Assembly (NCBI RefSeq): GCF_019880225.1
Contig: NZ_CP082284.1
Location: 2,542,001-2,606,000, forward strand
DNA: 64,000 nt
Direction: 5' to 3'
Source of the DNA: Halobaculum rubrum
GTDB taxonomy: Archaea; Halobacteriota; Halobacteria; Halobacteriales; Haloferacaceae
Both the position numbers and the translations under genes were made by a program. The notes under the pieces are model-generated. The model was not told the DNA's origin, did not search any database, and saw nothing but the letters and a program-made list of their open reading frames with translations. Shown here piece by piece: positions 37,698-46,959 of the stretch; position 1 is the stretch's first letter; every line of letters begins with the position of its first letter.

Positions 37698-39308
37698 TTA
37701 CGCGCGCTTCGTCTCGACGTACTCGCGGGCGGCTTCCCGGATGACGTCCTCGGGGCCCTCGACGCACTCGCGTCGGAGGTCGGGATACTGACCGTCGAGC
37801 TCGCGGGCGACGTAGCCGTCGATCTCCGCGACTTCGGCGACGGCCATTCCTTCGAGGTGTTCGGAGAGAAGGCTGGCGACGGCGCGACTGACCGCGCAGC
37901 TCCGGCTCTCGAAGGCGATCTCCTCGATGCGGTCGTCGGTGATGGTGACGTGGAACTCGCCGTCGTCACCGCAGGTGGTCTCCTCGGATGATTTCACGAA
38001 CGTCGGGTCGCCGATGTCGCCCCGATTTCGGGGGTTGTGGTAGTGTTCGCTGACGAGGTCGTGGTAGCGCTCGGAGGCGAGATAGTCGCCGAGGTCGTCG
38101 CGGGCGGTGTCCACGACCTCGAGGAGACGATCGATGTCCGCGCGGGTGTTGTAGACGTAGACGGAGGCGCGGGCGGAGCCGGGGATGTCGAGTCGGTCGT
38201 GGAGGGGCTGGGTGCAGTGGTCGCCGGCGCGGATGGCGATGCCGCGGTCGTTGAGGAGGCTGGAGAGGTCGTGGCCGTGGACGCCGTCGACGTTGAACGA
38301 GACGAGTCCCGTGCGTTCCTCGCCGACGCCGGGGCCGTACGTCCGGACGAAGTCCCGCTCGGCGAGTTCACGGAGGAGGTACTGGGCGAGCTCGTTCTCG
38401 TGGGCGCGGACGTTCTCCATGCCGAGATCCTCGAGGTACTCGACGGCGGCGCCGAGCGCGATACCCTCCGCGATGGGCGGGGTGCCGGCCTCGAACTTCC
38501 ACGGGAGTTCGTTCCACGTGGAGTCGGTCAGGGTGACGTTCCGGATCATCTCCCCCCCGAACAGGAACGGGTCGAAGTCCTCGAGGATAGCGCGTTTCCC
38601 GTACAGCCCGCCGATTCCCGTGGGACCGGCGAGTTTGTGGCCGCTGAACGCGAAGAAGTCCGCGTCCATCGCCCCGACGTCGACGGGCCGGGTGGGTGCG
38701 GACTGGGCGCCGTCGACGACCGCGTACGCGTCGTGGTCGTGGGCGAGGTCGACGAGATCCTCGATGGGATTGATCGTGCCGAGGACGTTCGAGACGTGCG
38801 GCGCACACACCACCGCGGTGTCGTCGGTGACGAGGTCGCGGGCGGCGTCCATGTCGAGGTGCCCGTCCGGCGTGACGGGGATGTGGCGGACGGTCGCGCC
38901 CGCCCGCTTCGCGATCTGCTGCCAAGTGACCAGCGAGGCGTGGTGGTCCATCTCCGTGGTGACGATCTCGTCGCCGTCGTCGAGGCGCTGGCTGAGTCCG
39001 TACGCGACGAGGTTGATGCTCTCGGTGGTGTTCTTCGTGAAGACGATCTCCTCGCGGCCGTCCGCGCCGAGGAAGTCGGCGACGCGATCGTGGGCCTGCT
39101 CGTACGCGATCGAGGCCTCGTGACTGAGTTCGTGGATCCCGCGGTGGATGTTCGCGTTGTAGCCCGCGTAGAACTCCTCGAAGACGTCGTACACCTGCCT
39201 GGGCGTGTGCGTAGTGGCGGCGTTATCCAGATACGTAAGCGGGTGGCCGTTCACGCGCCGGTCGAGAACGGGGAAGTCCTCGCGTACCGCCGCGGCATCG
39301 AAAGTCAT
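37698..39308 (-). CDS. SufS cysteine desulfurase fused to SufU/IscU scaffold
   Basis: 536 residues, two enzymes in one chain. Residues 1-405: SufS-type desulfurase, PLP-lysine Lys225 (FFAFSGHKLAGP), catalytic Cys365 (AGDHCTQPL) on the flexible loop, EMDHHASLVTW motif. Residues about 415-536: IscU/SufU domain, SEHYHNPRNRGDI start, with the three scaffold cysteines Cys446 (TTCGDD), Cys471 (SRSCAVSRA) and Cys515 (RRECVEG). Normally these are separate proteins. Fusion places the sulfur donor beside its acceptor. Start ATG 39308 fits a TATA (TTTATG about 30 bases upstream on the minus strand). Divergent from the amidotransferase with 40 bases between. Confidence 0.92.
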   Translation of the reverse strand: MTFDAAAVREDFPVLDRRVNGHPLTYLDNAATTHTPRQVYDVFEEFYAGYNANIHRGIHELSHEASIAYEQAHDRVADFLGADGREEIVFTKNTTESINLVAYGLSQRLDDGDEIVTTEMDHHASLVTWQQIAKRAGATVRHIPVTPDGHLDMDAARDLVTDDTAVVCAPHVSNVLGTINPIEDLVDLAHDHDAYAVVDGAQSAPTRPVDVGAMDADFFAFSGHKLAGPTGIGGLYGKRAILEDFDPFLFGGEMIRNVTLTDSTWNELPWKFEAGTPPIAEGIALGAAVEYLEDLGMENVRAHENELAQYLLRELAERDFVRTYGPGVGEERTGLVSFNVDGVHGHDLSSLLNDRGIAIRAGDHCTQPLHDRLDIPGSARASVYVYNTRADIDRLLEVVDTARDDLGDYLASERYHDLVSEHYHNPRNRGDIGDPTFVKSSEETTCGDDGEFHVTITDDRIEEIAFESRSCAVSRAVASLLSEHLEGMAVAEVAEIDGYVARELDGQYPDLRRECVEGPEDVIREAAREYVETKRA

Positions 39309-39348
39309 GTTACGACCAAGATAGCAGTTCCACATAAACAAAACGGAT

Positions 39349-39987
39349 ATGATACTCGTACTCGACAACGCGGTCGACGGCGGCTACATGGCCGACGAGA
39401 TCGTGCACTTCCTGCCGGACGCCACCGCCTACAACTACCCGAACGAGGACGGCGACCCGAGCCGTGCGGACGTGGACGGCGTCGTTATCGGCGGGAGCGA
39501 GGTCGGCGTGTACGACGAACCTGACCAGCCATGGATCACCCAGCAAAAGCGGTTCGCGCGCCGTCTCGTCGAGGACGGCGTCCCGACGCTGGGCATCTGT
39601 TTCGGCCACCAGATCCTGAACGCCGCGCTCGGCGGGGAAGTCGTCGACAGCGGGACCACACGCCTTCAGCTCCGTGACGCCGAGTTCGACGCCGACGAGC
39701 CACTGTTCGACGGTGTCGAACCGACCGTGCCCGTCCTCCACTCCGACGTGGTGACGGAACTCGGCGCGGGGATGGAGATCGTCGGGCGCGCGGACTACTA
39801 CGAGCACTTCGCCACCCGACACCGCGACAGCCCAGTGTGGTCCGTCCAGTACCACCCCGAGTTCACGCCCCGGATCGTCGACGAGTACGACGGCTGGGAG
39901 GAGACCCACCGCTCGTTCGAGGACTCCACCGCCACCCGTACGCTCGCGAACTTCGCGGACCTCGTGGAGTCGCACGCGAGCGACTGA
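39349..39987 (+). CDS. Class I glutamine amidotransferase (GuaA-subunit-A-like)
   Basis: 212 residues with a complete amidotransferase triad: Cys84 (LGICFGHQ), His169 (QYHPEFT) and Glu171. Archaeal GMP synthase is split and this resembles its glutaminase subunit, but the length (212, not about 185) and the extra loops around 50-65 leave other amidotransferases open. No gene for the synthase partner is nearby. Confidence 0.85.
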   Translation: MILVLDNAVDGGYMADEIVHFLPDATAYNYPNEDGDPSRADVDGVVIGGSEVGVYDEPDQPWITQQKRFARRLVEDGVPTLGICFGHQILNAALGGEVVDSGTTRLQLRDAEFDADEPLFDGVEPTVPVLHSDVVTELGAGMEIVGRADYYEHFATRHRDSPVWSVQYHPEFTPRIVDEYDGWEETHRSFEDSTATRTLANFADLVESHASD

Positions 39988-40095
39988 GTTCGGACTCCGA
40001 ACTGGGTCACGGTTCTGCGCGCGCGGCGATATCAAAAACGAGGGTCCGGTTCGGTTCGTCGTCCGGGCGTCAGTGATCGGCCGGTCAGACGATCA

Positions 40096-40449
40096 TCAGT
40101 CTGATCGCTTGAACGTCTCGCGTCGGGCTTCGAACTCCTCGTCCGTGAGACCGCCACGGGCGTACGCCGAACGGAGCTCTTCCATCGCGGGATCGTGAGC
40201 CGCCTGCGTTTCGCGCGTCCGCCGGACGACGAGGTACCCGCCGCCGATGAGTACGAGGAGGAAGCCGAACGGGACGAGCATCCCGACGAACGGCCGCCAG
40301 CCACCAGTACCGCCGTACTGCCCCATCAGTCCTCCGTATCCCATCATCCCACCGAATCCCAGTCCCATCGTGACCAACGGCAGGACGATGATCGCCCCGA
40401 GGACGAGGAGGACGATAGTCGTGATGTCGGATCGGTTCGATGACGACAT
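40096..40449 (-). CDS. SHOCT-domain membrane protein
   Basis: 117 residues: an N-terminal helix (TTIVLLVLGAIIVLPLVTMG), a Gly/Met-rich middle (GGMMGYGGLMGQYGG), a second helix and a C-terminal SHOCT domain (MEELRSAYARGGLTDEEFEAR). SHOCT domains mediate contacts of unknown type. Last of six leftward genes in the metal-related module; 6 bases after the DUF302 gene. Confidence 0.85.
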   Translation of the reverse strand: MSSSNRSDITTIVLLVLGAIIVLPLVTMGLGFGGMMGYGGLMGQYGGTGGWRPFVGMLVPFGFLLVLIGGGYLVVRRTRETQAAHDPAMEELRSAYARGGLTDEEFEARRETFKRSD

Positions 40450-40455
40450 CGCTAC

Positions 40456-40872
40456 TCAGTTCTCCGAGGAGGGTTCGAGTTCGTCGGCGACACTGTCGAG
40501 GACGCGCTCGAACCGTTCGTGGACCTCGTTCGCGATCGAATCGAGCGCCTCGTTGTCGGCGATACCGACCAGCTGTTGCGGGTCGACCGCACTCACCATG
40601 ACCTCTCCGTCATCGGTCTCGTAGACGATGACGTTACACGGGAGGAGTGCGCCGAGTTCGATCTCCTCGTTCAGTCCCTCGTATGCCAGCGGGGGATTGC
40701 ATGCGCCGAGAATTCGGTACCGGCGGAACTCTTCGCCGAGTTTCTCATCGAGCGTCGCCTGAATGTCGATGTCACAGAGGACGCCGAACCCTTCGTCCTC
40801 GAGCGCGGCGATCGTCGCGTCGACGACGTCGTCGAACTCGCCGATGACCGAAGTCTGTATTGTGTATTCCAT
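40456..40872 (-). CDS. DUF302 family protein
   Basis: 138 residues. The DUF302 fold is recognised by an early FDDVVDATIAALEDEGFGVL, a central FRRYRILGACNPPLAYEGLN and GALLPCNVIVYE. The conserved Cys in GACNP and LPCNV may bind a metal or thiol. DUF302 proteins often neighbour copper or chlorite genes. Between two SHOCT genes; 6 bases to the downstream one. Confidence 0.9.
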   Translation of the reverse strand: MEYTIQTSVIGEFDDVVDATIAALEDEGFGVLCDIDIQATLDEKLGEEFRRYRILGACNPPLAYEGLNEEIELGALLPCNVIVYETDDGEVMVSAVDPQQLVGIADNEALDSIANEVHERFERVLDSVADELEPSSEN

Positions 40873-40965
40873 GAAATATCATACTCCGCCCATCGGGTTA
40901 ACGCTTGGGTGCCGCAACGGCGGGCGTTGGGAGTGATGTATCGGCTGGAACAGTAACTGTTCCAG

Positions 40966-41319
40966 TCATCCGGTGCGCTCGAGCCGTTCTCGCCGTCGAT
41001 CGAATTCGTCGTCCGAGAGCTCACCGCGGGCGTAGCGCTCGCGGAGAACCGACAGCGACTGCTCTTCGTTCCCACCGGTTCCTCGGTTGAGGAGCGCATA
41101 GACGAGGTAGAGCGGAACGGCGATGAGGAGCCCCATCCAGAGGAGTCCCCAGAGCCCCATCGCTCCGCCGAAGAGGCCCCAGCCGCCGCCCATCATGCCC
41201 CCGCCGTAGCTCCCACTACCGTGGGCAGCAGCCGTTCCAGTCGCCGCGACCAGCAGCGGGACGGCGAGGATCGCGAGTCGACGAGCAGTGCGTCCGATGT
41301 GAGTGGTGAGTTGCGTCAT
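40966..41319 (-). CDS. SHOCT-domain membrane protein with Gly/Met-rich loop
   Basis: 117 residues. N-terminal hydrophobic segment (RLAILAVPLLVAATGTAAAH) that may be a signal peptide, a GSYGGGMMGGGWG loop rich in Gly and Met, a second helix, and a C-terminal SHOCT domain (LRERYARGELSDDEFDRRRE). Paralogue of the 40096 gene, differing mainly at the N-terminus. Met-rich loops commonly sense or hold copper. Confidence 0.85.
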   Translation of the reverse strand: MTQLTTHIGRTARRLAILAVPLLVAATGTAAAHGSGSYGGGMMGGGWGLFGGAMGLWGLLWMGLLIAVPLYLVYALLNRGTGGNEEQSLSVLRERYARGELSDDEFDRRRERLERTG

Positions 41320-41376
41320 TGTCTTGCGTTGGTGAATCGCGGTGTTCAGTTGGATCGATCGAAACGGTCAGGGCTG

Positions 41377-41697
41377 TCAGCAGTGTCCCTGTCCGTACAT
41401 CCCGCCGTTGTGGCTGTCGTCGGCACCGTCGTGGTATTCCCCGTCAGCCATGCCCCGGGCCATCTCGTCGACGGTCACACCCATGTGCGACTCCATCCAC
41501 TCGACGCTACCAGGACCCATGTGCTCGATCATCTGTGCCTCCATCCAAGTGGCCCGTTCATCGGCGGGGGCATTGTTCGCGGGCGCGTCGTCCGCGGTCG
41601 TGTCGTTGCCGTGTGCGCTGACCACGGGCGCGGCGAACGCGAGTCCGACGATCGCGAGGGCCACGAGCAGCCAGCGGCCGGGTTTGAGGTCGGTCAT
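41377..41697 (-). CDS. Secreted Met/His-rich small protein
   Basis: 106 residues: hydrophobic signal (LLVALAIVGLAFAAPVVSAHG, 20 plus residues, cleavage after VSA) and a mature part very rich in Met, His, Asp and Gly, with 10 Met, 9 His and a terminal Cys among about 80 residues. Likely binds copper or silver outside the membrane. Third gene of the module, 57 bases upstream of the SHOCT gene. Not assigned to a named family. Confidence 0.75.
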   Translation of the reverse strand: MTDLKPGRWLLVALAIVGLAFAAPVVSAHGNDTTADDAPANNAPADERATWMEAQMIEHMGPGSVEWMESHMGVTVDEMARGMADGEYHDGADDSHNGGMYGQGHC

Positions 41698-42030
41698 TGT
41701 CTTTCTCCTCGGTTACCCGTATGACCGCTCGGGAGTTATTACGATGGATGTGAACTCGCACAGGAGAACGTTCGAGAACGTGTATAGACCGCTCTAACCG
41801 TTTTTCAGGAACAGGATCGTTCATCCGGCTCGAATTCGCCGGATCGGTCTCGATCCCTCTCTCGGGGCGGGGTCACGACCACAGGAACGGGCGTGTGTAC
41901 GATCCGAAACCGGGGCTTCAATCGGGTCACTGGACGTATTTCACGACACGCGCCGTCCCTGCATCGAGATGGTACAGGTTGTGACGGTGGAACCACGTTT
42001 TGCACGGGGTGGACTCGTGGAAACGGTCCA
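41698..42030. other. Intergenic region inside the metal module
   Basis: No plausible gene. It contains an ATCCGGC / GCCGGAT inverted repeat (41823-41829 and 41838-41844, 8-base centre) and a TTTTT tract near 41803 on the plus strand. The flanking genes point the same way, so a separate promoter for 41697 leftward is likely here. Confidence 0.5.
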
Positions 42031-42624
42031 CTAGTTCGCCTGTTTCCGCTGTAGGTCGTCGCTCGGATAGATGCGATACGTCCGCCCTTGGCGCTCGCGG
42101 TACAGGAGGCCACGCTTCTCGAGAGCGCTCACCGTCTGACTGACCTTGCTCTTCGAGAAGTCCGAGCGATCCCTGAGTTCGATCTGAGTGATGCCGGGCG
42201 AGGAGACGACCGGTTCGAGGATCCGGCGCTCGTCGTCCGGCAGGAGGTCCAATACGCGAGAGCGTGGCTGGACCCCCGGATCGAGATCCGCCGCTGATCG
42301 GGGAGCCTCGTCCGGCGATTCGGCACTCACAGGGTCGGTTTGATCCGCAACGTCGGTTCGTGAGCGGTCGGGGGCGTCCGTGCCACCGAGTTCGTCACGA
42401 ATCGCGAGATACCCCCCACCGATGACAGCCGAGGCGAGGAGGGTTACGAGAACGTACCAGAGGGGATTCGTTCCGTGAACCGCGCCCATCGACGTATCCA
42501 TCATCGATCCCATCCGCTCGAAGGCCCGCTGTTGCTGGTATGCCTGCCAACTGAGCACACCGCCGACGATGAGGACGGCGGCGACCACGCCACCGGCGAC
42601 TGTATCGGCTCGCCGTCGGTTCAT
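42031..42624 (-). CDS. Membrane-anchored winged-helix regulator
   Basis: 197 residues. Two hydrophobic helices (TVAGGVVAAVLIVGGVLSW and WYVLVTLLASAVIGGGYLA) flanking a Met-containing loop (FERMGSMMDTSMGAVHG), then an acidic linker and a C-terminal winged helix (about 130-190: DDERRILEPVVSSPGITQIE, SDFSKSKVSQTVSALEKRG). The arrangement is a one-component sensor: the short Met/His loop between helices would face outside. It lies between the permease and the Met-rich protein. Start ATG 42624, with GGTGG-rich sequence before it. Confidence 0.8.
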   Translation of the reverse strand: MNRRRADTVAGGVVAAVLIVGGVLSWQAYQQQRAFERMGSMMDTSMGAVHGTNPLWYVLVTLLASAVIGGGYLAIRDELGGTDAPDRSRTDVADQTDPVSAESPDEAPRSAADLDPGVQPRSRVLDLLPDDERRILEPVVSSPGITQIELRDRSDFSKSKVSQTVSALEKRGLLYRERQGRTYRIYPSDDLQRKQAN

Positions 42625-42756
42625 CTCCCCCACCTCGATCCGCCGATACACTTGCTCATGGAGGAGCGTTTGCGAGACATCGGTGTACCAGTTTTGGTTG
42701 GCCAACGCAATACATGGGGCTCCCTTGCCGCGAAACACGATATCGGGATGCGGCGG

Positions 42757-44160
42757 TCAATGATGCTCATGGTCCTGGGACTCTCCCGTCCCTGAGAGCT
42801 GTGGGTCCCGATGTGCAAATTCGGAGGGACGGGTCTCGAACGACCGCTTGCATCGATCCGAACAGAAGTAGTACGTCTCGCCCTCGTGCGTGAGACTCGG
42901 CCCGCTATCGTCGGTCCGCATCCCACAGACGGGGTCACGGTACTGCCCGGGGGCACCGAGACCACGGCGATACACGTAGAGAAGGAAGCCGGAGAGCGCG
43001 AAGGCGATGAGGTTGAGGTAGAACGTATAGTTGAGTTCGAAGTACGTCTGTTCGGTCGCTGTCTCACCACCGGCTAGGTCCGGGACGATGTCGAGCGCGT
43101 CGAACAGTAGCTCCATCAGGAAGCCGGTGAACGCCATCGTCACGAAGAAGACGCCGAGGATGTACAGCATGACCTTCCAGCCGTAGTACTTCCGGTAGAC
43201 GTTCAAGACGGGAACCGTGATGAGGTCGGCGTAGACGAACGCGATGACGCCCGCGAAGCTGATGCCGCCACCCCAGAGCGCGACGGCGAACGGGACGTTT
43301 CCCATACTGCCGACGAAACTGAGAACGGCGATAATGACGCCCATAATCGCGTTTTCGGCGGTGACGAGCAGGCCGTCGCCCTGAACGAACAGGGAGTTCC
43401 AGACCCACTGCGGGACGAAGACGATGACGAACCCGGAGATGAGAAAGCCCGCGATGACGTCCGTCCAGATCATCGACCACTCCTTGCGATACTGGTTCCC
43501 GATCTTGTACCAGCCACCCCATGACAGCAGTTCCTCGCGCCACCCGCCACGACTCGACGTCTCCTGTAGGTACGTCTCCATACACCCCTCCGAGCAGAAT
43601 GTCAGTGTTTCACCGCCGTCAGTCGTGAGTGTGTACTCGTCGTTGCCCTCCATTCCACAGGTGGGGTCCACAGAGACACCCGATTCGCGGTCGCGCTCGT
43701 TGAGCGTCTCCCGGACCTCGTCGAACAGGGTCTCGGGGAGCGTCAGGTGAACGATGACCGCCATGACGGCGATGAGGACGAGACCGCCCAACAGCTCGGC
43801 GACGAGGAACTCCCACCCCAGGAGGACGAGGATCATCAGACCGAGTTCGACGATGAGGTTCGTCGAGGCGAACATGAACGCGAGGAAGTTCACCGCGTGC
43901 GCACCCTTCTTGAACAGTCCTTTTCCGATGGCGACGGCTCCGAAACTACAGCCACTGCTCGCCGCTCCGAACGCGGTCGCCGTGGCGAGGCCGCTCAGGT
44001 CGCCGTCGCCCAGTTCCCGGGCCATTCGCTCCTTGGAGACGTACACCTGGACCAGACTCGTGATCGTGAGTCCCATGACGATCGCCCACGCCGCCGTCCA
44101 GAGAAATCCGAGACCGATCCGGAGGGCTTCGAGGACGTCCCCGATCATCGTCGCCTGCAT
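42757..44160 (-). CDS. Metal permease with two YHS domains
   Basis: 467 residues, ArsP/DUF318-type permease (PF03773 like), about eight helices. Membrane motifs ATAFGAASSGCSFGAVAIGKG and LSFVGSMGNVPFAVALW are typical. Between the helices is a YHS domain (DPTCGM to FCSEGCMETY; Cys168, Cys189, Cys193) and at the C-terminus a second (DPVCGM, YYFCSDRCKRSF). YHS domains bind copper, mercury or other soft metals. The tail ends in a histidine run (DHEHH). Probable efflux of a soft metal or metalloid. First gene of the leftward module. Confidence 0.88.
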   Translation of the reverse strand: MQATMIGDVLEALRIGLGFLWTAAWAIVMGLTITSLVQVYVSKERMARELGDGDLSGLATATAFGAASSGCSFGAVAIGKGLFKKGAHAVNFLAFMFASTNLIVELGLMILVLLGWEFLVAELLGGLVLIAVMAVIVHLTLPETLFDEVRETLNERDRESGVSVDPTCGMEGNDEYTLTTDGGETLTFCSEGCMETYLQETSSRGGWREELLSWGGWYKIGNQYRKEWSMIWTDVIAGFLISGFVIVFVPQWVWNSLFVQGDGLLVTAENAIMGVIIAVLSFVGSMGNVPFAVALWGGGISFAGVIAFVYADLITVPVLNVYRKYYGWKVMLYILGVFFVTMAFTGFLMELLFDALDIVPDLAGGETATEQTYFELNYTFYLNLIAFALSGFLLYVYRRGLGAPGQYRDPVCGMRTDDSGPSLTHEGETYYFCSDRCKRSFETRPSEFAHRDPQLSGTGESQDHEHH

Positions 44161-44420
44161 AGTTGTATACTCGGAGGGATCGTCTATTGCAGTTTTCCTT
44201 CGAATCCACCCTCTCAAACCGCCGTAGCACTATCGAATTCTACGAACGGACGCCATCGTACTTTTGATATCGAAGCGCCGAACGGGTGAACGGTGAATCC
44301 GTGGTGCGTATCGGAGCCAACCGCGGGCCCACCGCGGCGGTCTCATGGTTCCGATATCCTTCGTGCGGTTCGGGATCGTGCGTGAGCGATCCGGTATCAC
44401 GTTTGAGAGCCGGTAGTGCT

Positions 44421-44430
44421 ATTTTATATA
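44421..44430 (+). promoter_or_regulatory. TATA box of hemAT
   Basis: ATTTTATATA, 22-31 bases before the ATG at 44452, consistent with a leaderless or very short leader transcript. Confidence 0.6.
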
Positions 44431-44451
44431 ATTCAACTAATATTTGATGGC

Positions 44452-46188
44452 ATGGCTTCGCTGGGCGAGTACGGCCGGGACGACTTCGGACGAGGGAGCT
44501 TGAACGACAGACTCGATGTCACCGAACTGCTCGACGACATCGGACTGGACGCCGAGGAGATCGGATGGCGAAAGCAGTTCCTCGGATTCGACACGGAAGA
44601 CGAGCGACGGCTCAGCCGGTACGAGGACGCGTTCGCGGAGAACGCCGACCGGATCGCGGACGATTTCTACGAGAACCTCACCGATCACGAGCAGACCATC
44701 GACGTGATAAGCCGCTCGGATAAGGGGCTCGAGGAGCTCAAACGAACGCAGTCGGCGTACCTCGTGACGCTTGCGGGCGGCGACTACGGCTCGGAGTACT
44801 TCACGGACCGCGCGCGGATCGGGAAGATCCACGACATGCTGGAGATGCCGATGAAGCACTACCTCGGCCAGTACGGCGTGTACTACGATCTCATCCTCCC
44901 GATCATCGGCGACCGGCTCGCCGACTCGCTCACGGACCGACTGTCGGGGGCGGTGAGTGGGGCGGATCCGAGCGGATCGGACGGCGTCGGCGACGCCGTC
45001 GAAGCGGCGATCGAGGAGGAGGTCGACGACGCGATCGAGGACCTCCTCTCCGTTCTCCGGATAATCAACCTCGATATGCAGGTCGTCACGGACACGTACA
45101 TCCACTCGTACAGCGAGAAGCTCTCCGAGGAGGTCGAGAAGAACCAGCAGCTGATGTCCGAGGTCGAAGGCGAGGTCCGCGGCCCGATCGGCGAACTCCG
45201 CGCCTCGGCCGACGACGTCGCCGACAGCGCCGCGACGGTCGGCGACGCATCCGAAGAGCAGTCACAGCGGGTCAACGAGATCTCCTCGGAGGTGGCAAAC
45301 CTCTCGGCGACGGTCGAGGAGGTGGCATCGACCGCCGACGAGGTGGAACAGACGAGCAGCCGGGCGGAGGCGATGGCCGACGACGGGCGGGCGGCCGCCG
45401 ACGACGCCGCGGTGGCGATGGACGACATCGGCGAAGCCGTCGACGAGGTGGCCGACGACGTCGAGGCGCTCCAGGACCGTGCTACGGAGATCGAGACGTT
45501 CGTCGACGCTATCAACGGGATCGCCGACCAGACGAACCTGCTCGCGTTGAACGCCTCGATCGAGGCGGCGCGGGCGGGCGAAGCCGGGTCGGGCTTCGGC
45601 GTCGTCGCCGACGAGATCAAATCGCTCGCGGGCGAGTCACAGCAACACGCGAGCGACATCGAGTCGATGGTCGACGGGATCCAGACTGACACCGAAGACA
45701 CGGTCGAAAGCCTCTCGGAGACCACCGAGCGGGTTCACGAGGGAAGCGAGCGCGTCGGCGACGCGACCGAGAGTCTCACCGCGATCGCCGAGGCGGTGAC
45801 GGAGACGGCGGACGGTATCGACCAGGTCGCCAAGGTAACCGACGAACAGGCCGCAGCCGCCGAGGAGATCGCCGCCACGATCGACGACGTTGTCGAGCAG
45901 TCCAACCGGGTCACCGACGAGATGCAGGAGTTGGCCGCGGAAAGCGAGCGTCAAGCCGAGATGGTCGAGGAAGTGGACCACGTCGTGCGCCGGCTGGGCG
46001 CGGACGACGAGGCCGCAGGTGCGGCCGGCGGGAACGCCGGCGCGGTCACGATGTCGCGGACGGACGGCGGGCGCTCGCTGCCGGCGGGCCTCCCCGAGGG
46101 GATGCCCGACTTCGTGATCGATCAGCTCTCCGACGAGCGGCTCCGGGCGATCGCGGCCGGCGAACTGGAGATGGACGACCTACGGTGA
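44452..46188 (+). CDS. hemAT: HemAT haem-based aerotaxis transducer
   Basis: 578 residues, soluble. Globin-coupled sensor at 1-180: proximal His127 (KIHDMLEMPMKHYLGQYGVY) and Tyr73 (DDFYENLTDHE), as in haloarchaeal HemAT. No membrane helices. A methyl-accepting signalling domain (from about 230) with the invariant hairpin QTNLLALNASIEAARAGEAG and GFGVVADEIKSLAGES. Binds O2 and signals CheA to bias swimming. No other che genes are in this window. Confidence 0.95.
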   Translation: MASLGEYGRDDFGRGSLNDRLDVTELLDDIGLDAEEIGWRKQFLGFDTEDERRLSRYEDAFAENADRIADDFYENLTDHEQTIDVISRSDKGLEELKRTQSAYLVTLAGGDYGSEYFTDRARIGKIHDMLEMPMKHYLGQYGVYYDLILPIIGDRLADSLTDRLSGAVSGADPSGSDGVGDAVEAAIEEEVDDAIEDLLSVLRIINLDMQVVTDTYIHSYSEKLSEEVEKNQQLMSEVEGEVRGPIGELRASADDVADSAATVGDASEEQSQRVNEISSEVANLSATVEEVASTADEVEQTSSRAEAMADDGRAAADDAAVAMDDIGEAVDEVADDVEALQDRATEIETFVDAINGIADQTNLLALNASIEAARAGEAGSGFGVVADEIKSLAGESQQHASDIESMVDGIQTDTEDTVESLSETTERVHEGSERVGDATESLTAIAEAVTETADGIDQVAKVTDEQAAAAEEIAATIDDVVEQSNRVTDEMQELAAESERQAEMVEEVDHVVRRLGADDEAAGAAGGNAGAVTMSRTDGGRSLPAGLPEGMPDFVIDQLSDERLRAIAAGELEMDDLR

Positions 46189-46454
46189 GCCGATCGGGCC
46201 GACGGTTCGATCTCGACGGCCCGGATGGGGTGGTCCTTGATGTAAGCGTCCGTCGCATTCGGGTTGGATCGTCCGTGCGATCTCTGCGGTCACAGAGGGG
46301 ATCCAACGGAGCAACCAGAACGGACATCGAGTGAACGAAGTCGGGTACGAACTCGATTTCTGAGCGTGGGCGGCCCTCGTGAGCGATAGTCCTGAGTCAG
46401 CGATTTCGACCGGTCAGCGGAGGTGTTTTGTCGTCCACTTCGTATGAGACAGGT

Positions 46455-46847
46455 ATGGGATACCACCTCCACGACCCCGAGGAACTCGACCAGTGGGATG
46501 ACAGACCGACGGATGTCCGATCGCTCAGTGTCGCGGCAGGGTACGACTATCAGGACTCGAAGCTCGGCCTCCGAGTGTACGAACTTGCACCCGGCGAGCA
46601 GTCCGGGCTGAGCTACCACTATCACGACGAACAGGTCGAGGCGTTCTACGTCCTCGAGGGGACACTACACGTCGAAACGCCGGAACGGGAGTACGTTGTC
46701 GAACCCGACCAGGTGTTCTTCGTCGATCCCGGGAGCCCCCAGCGGGCGTTCAACCCCGAAACGGCCGATTCATCGACACGGGTTCTGGCTATCGGGGCGC
46801 CCTCGGTTGACGACGCACAGTCGTACGAACCGACCGAGGACGACTGA
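46455..46847 (+). CDS. Cupin-domain protein
   Basis: 130 residues, single cupin: YHYHDEQVEAFYVLEGTLHV and FVDPGSPQRAFNP give the two cupin motifs with metal-binding HxH, E and H. Substrate unknown. ATG 46455. The following aldo/keto reductase lies 112 bases away. Confidence 0.88.
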   Translation: MGYHLHDPEELDQWDDRPTDVRSLSVAAGYDYQDSKLGLRVYELAPGEQSGLSYHYHDEQVEAFYVLEGTLHVETPEREYVVEPDQVFFVDPGSPQRAFNPETADSSTRVLAIGAPSVDDAQSYEPTEDD

Positions 46848-46959
46848 GTCGCCGCCCGAGAGTCGAGGGAGTCGATCCACGCAAGCCGATACGAGGCGGT
46901 CTAACACGACCGTATCGGGGTTACAAACCATTATGGTCGTCTCGGTCCGAAACGATAGT

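Noticed and set aside
41805-42113. Possible small leftward gene upstream of the Met-rich protein gene
   Set aside because: It overlaps the HTH gene in another frame and has an Arg/Ser/Thr-rich, shadow-like composition.
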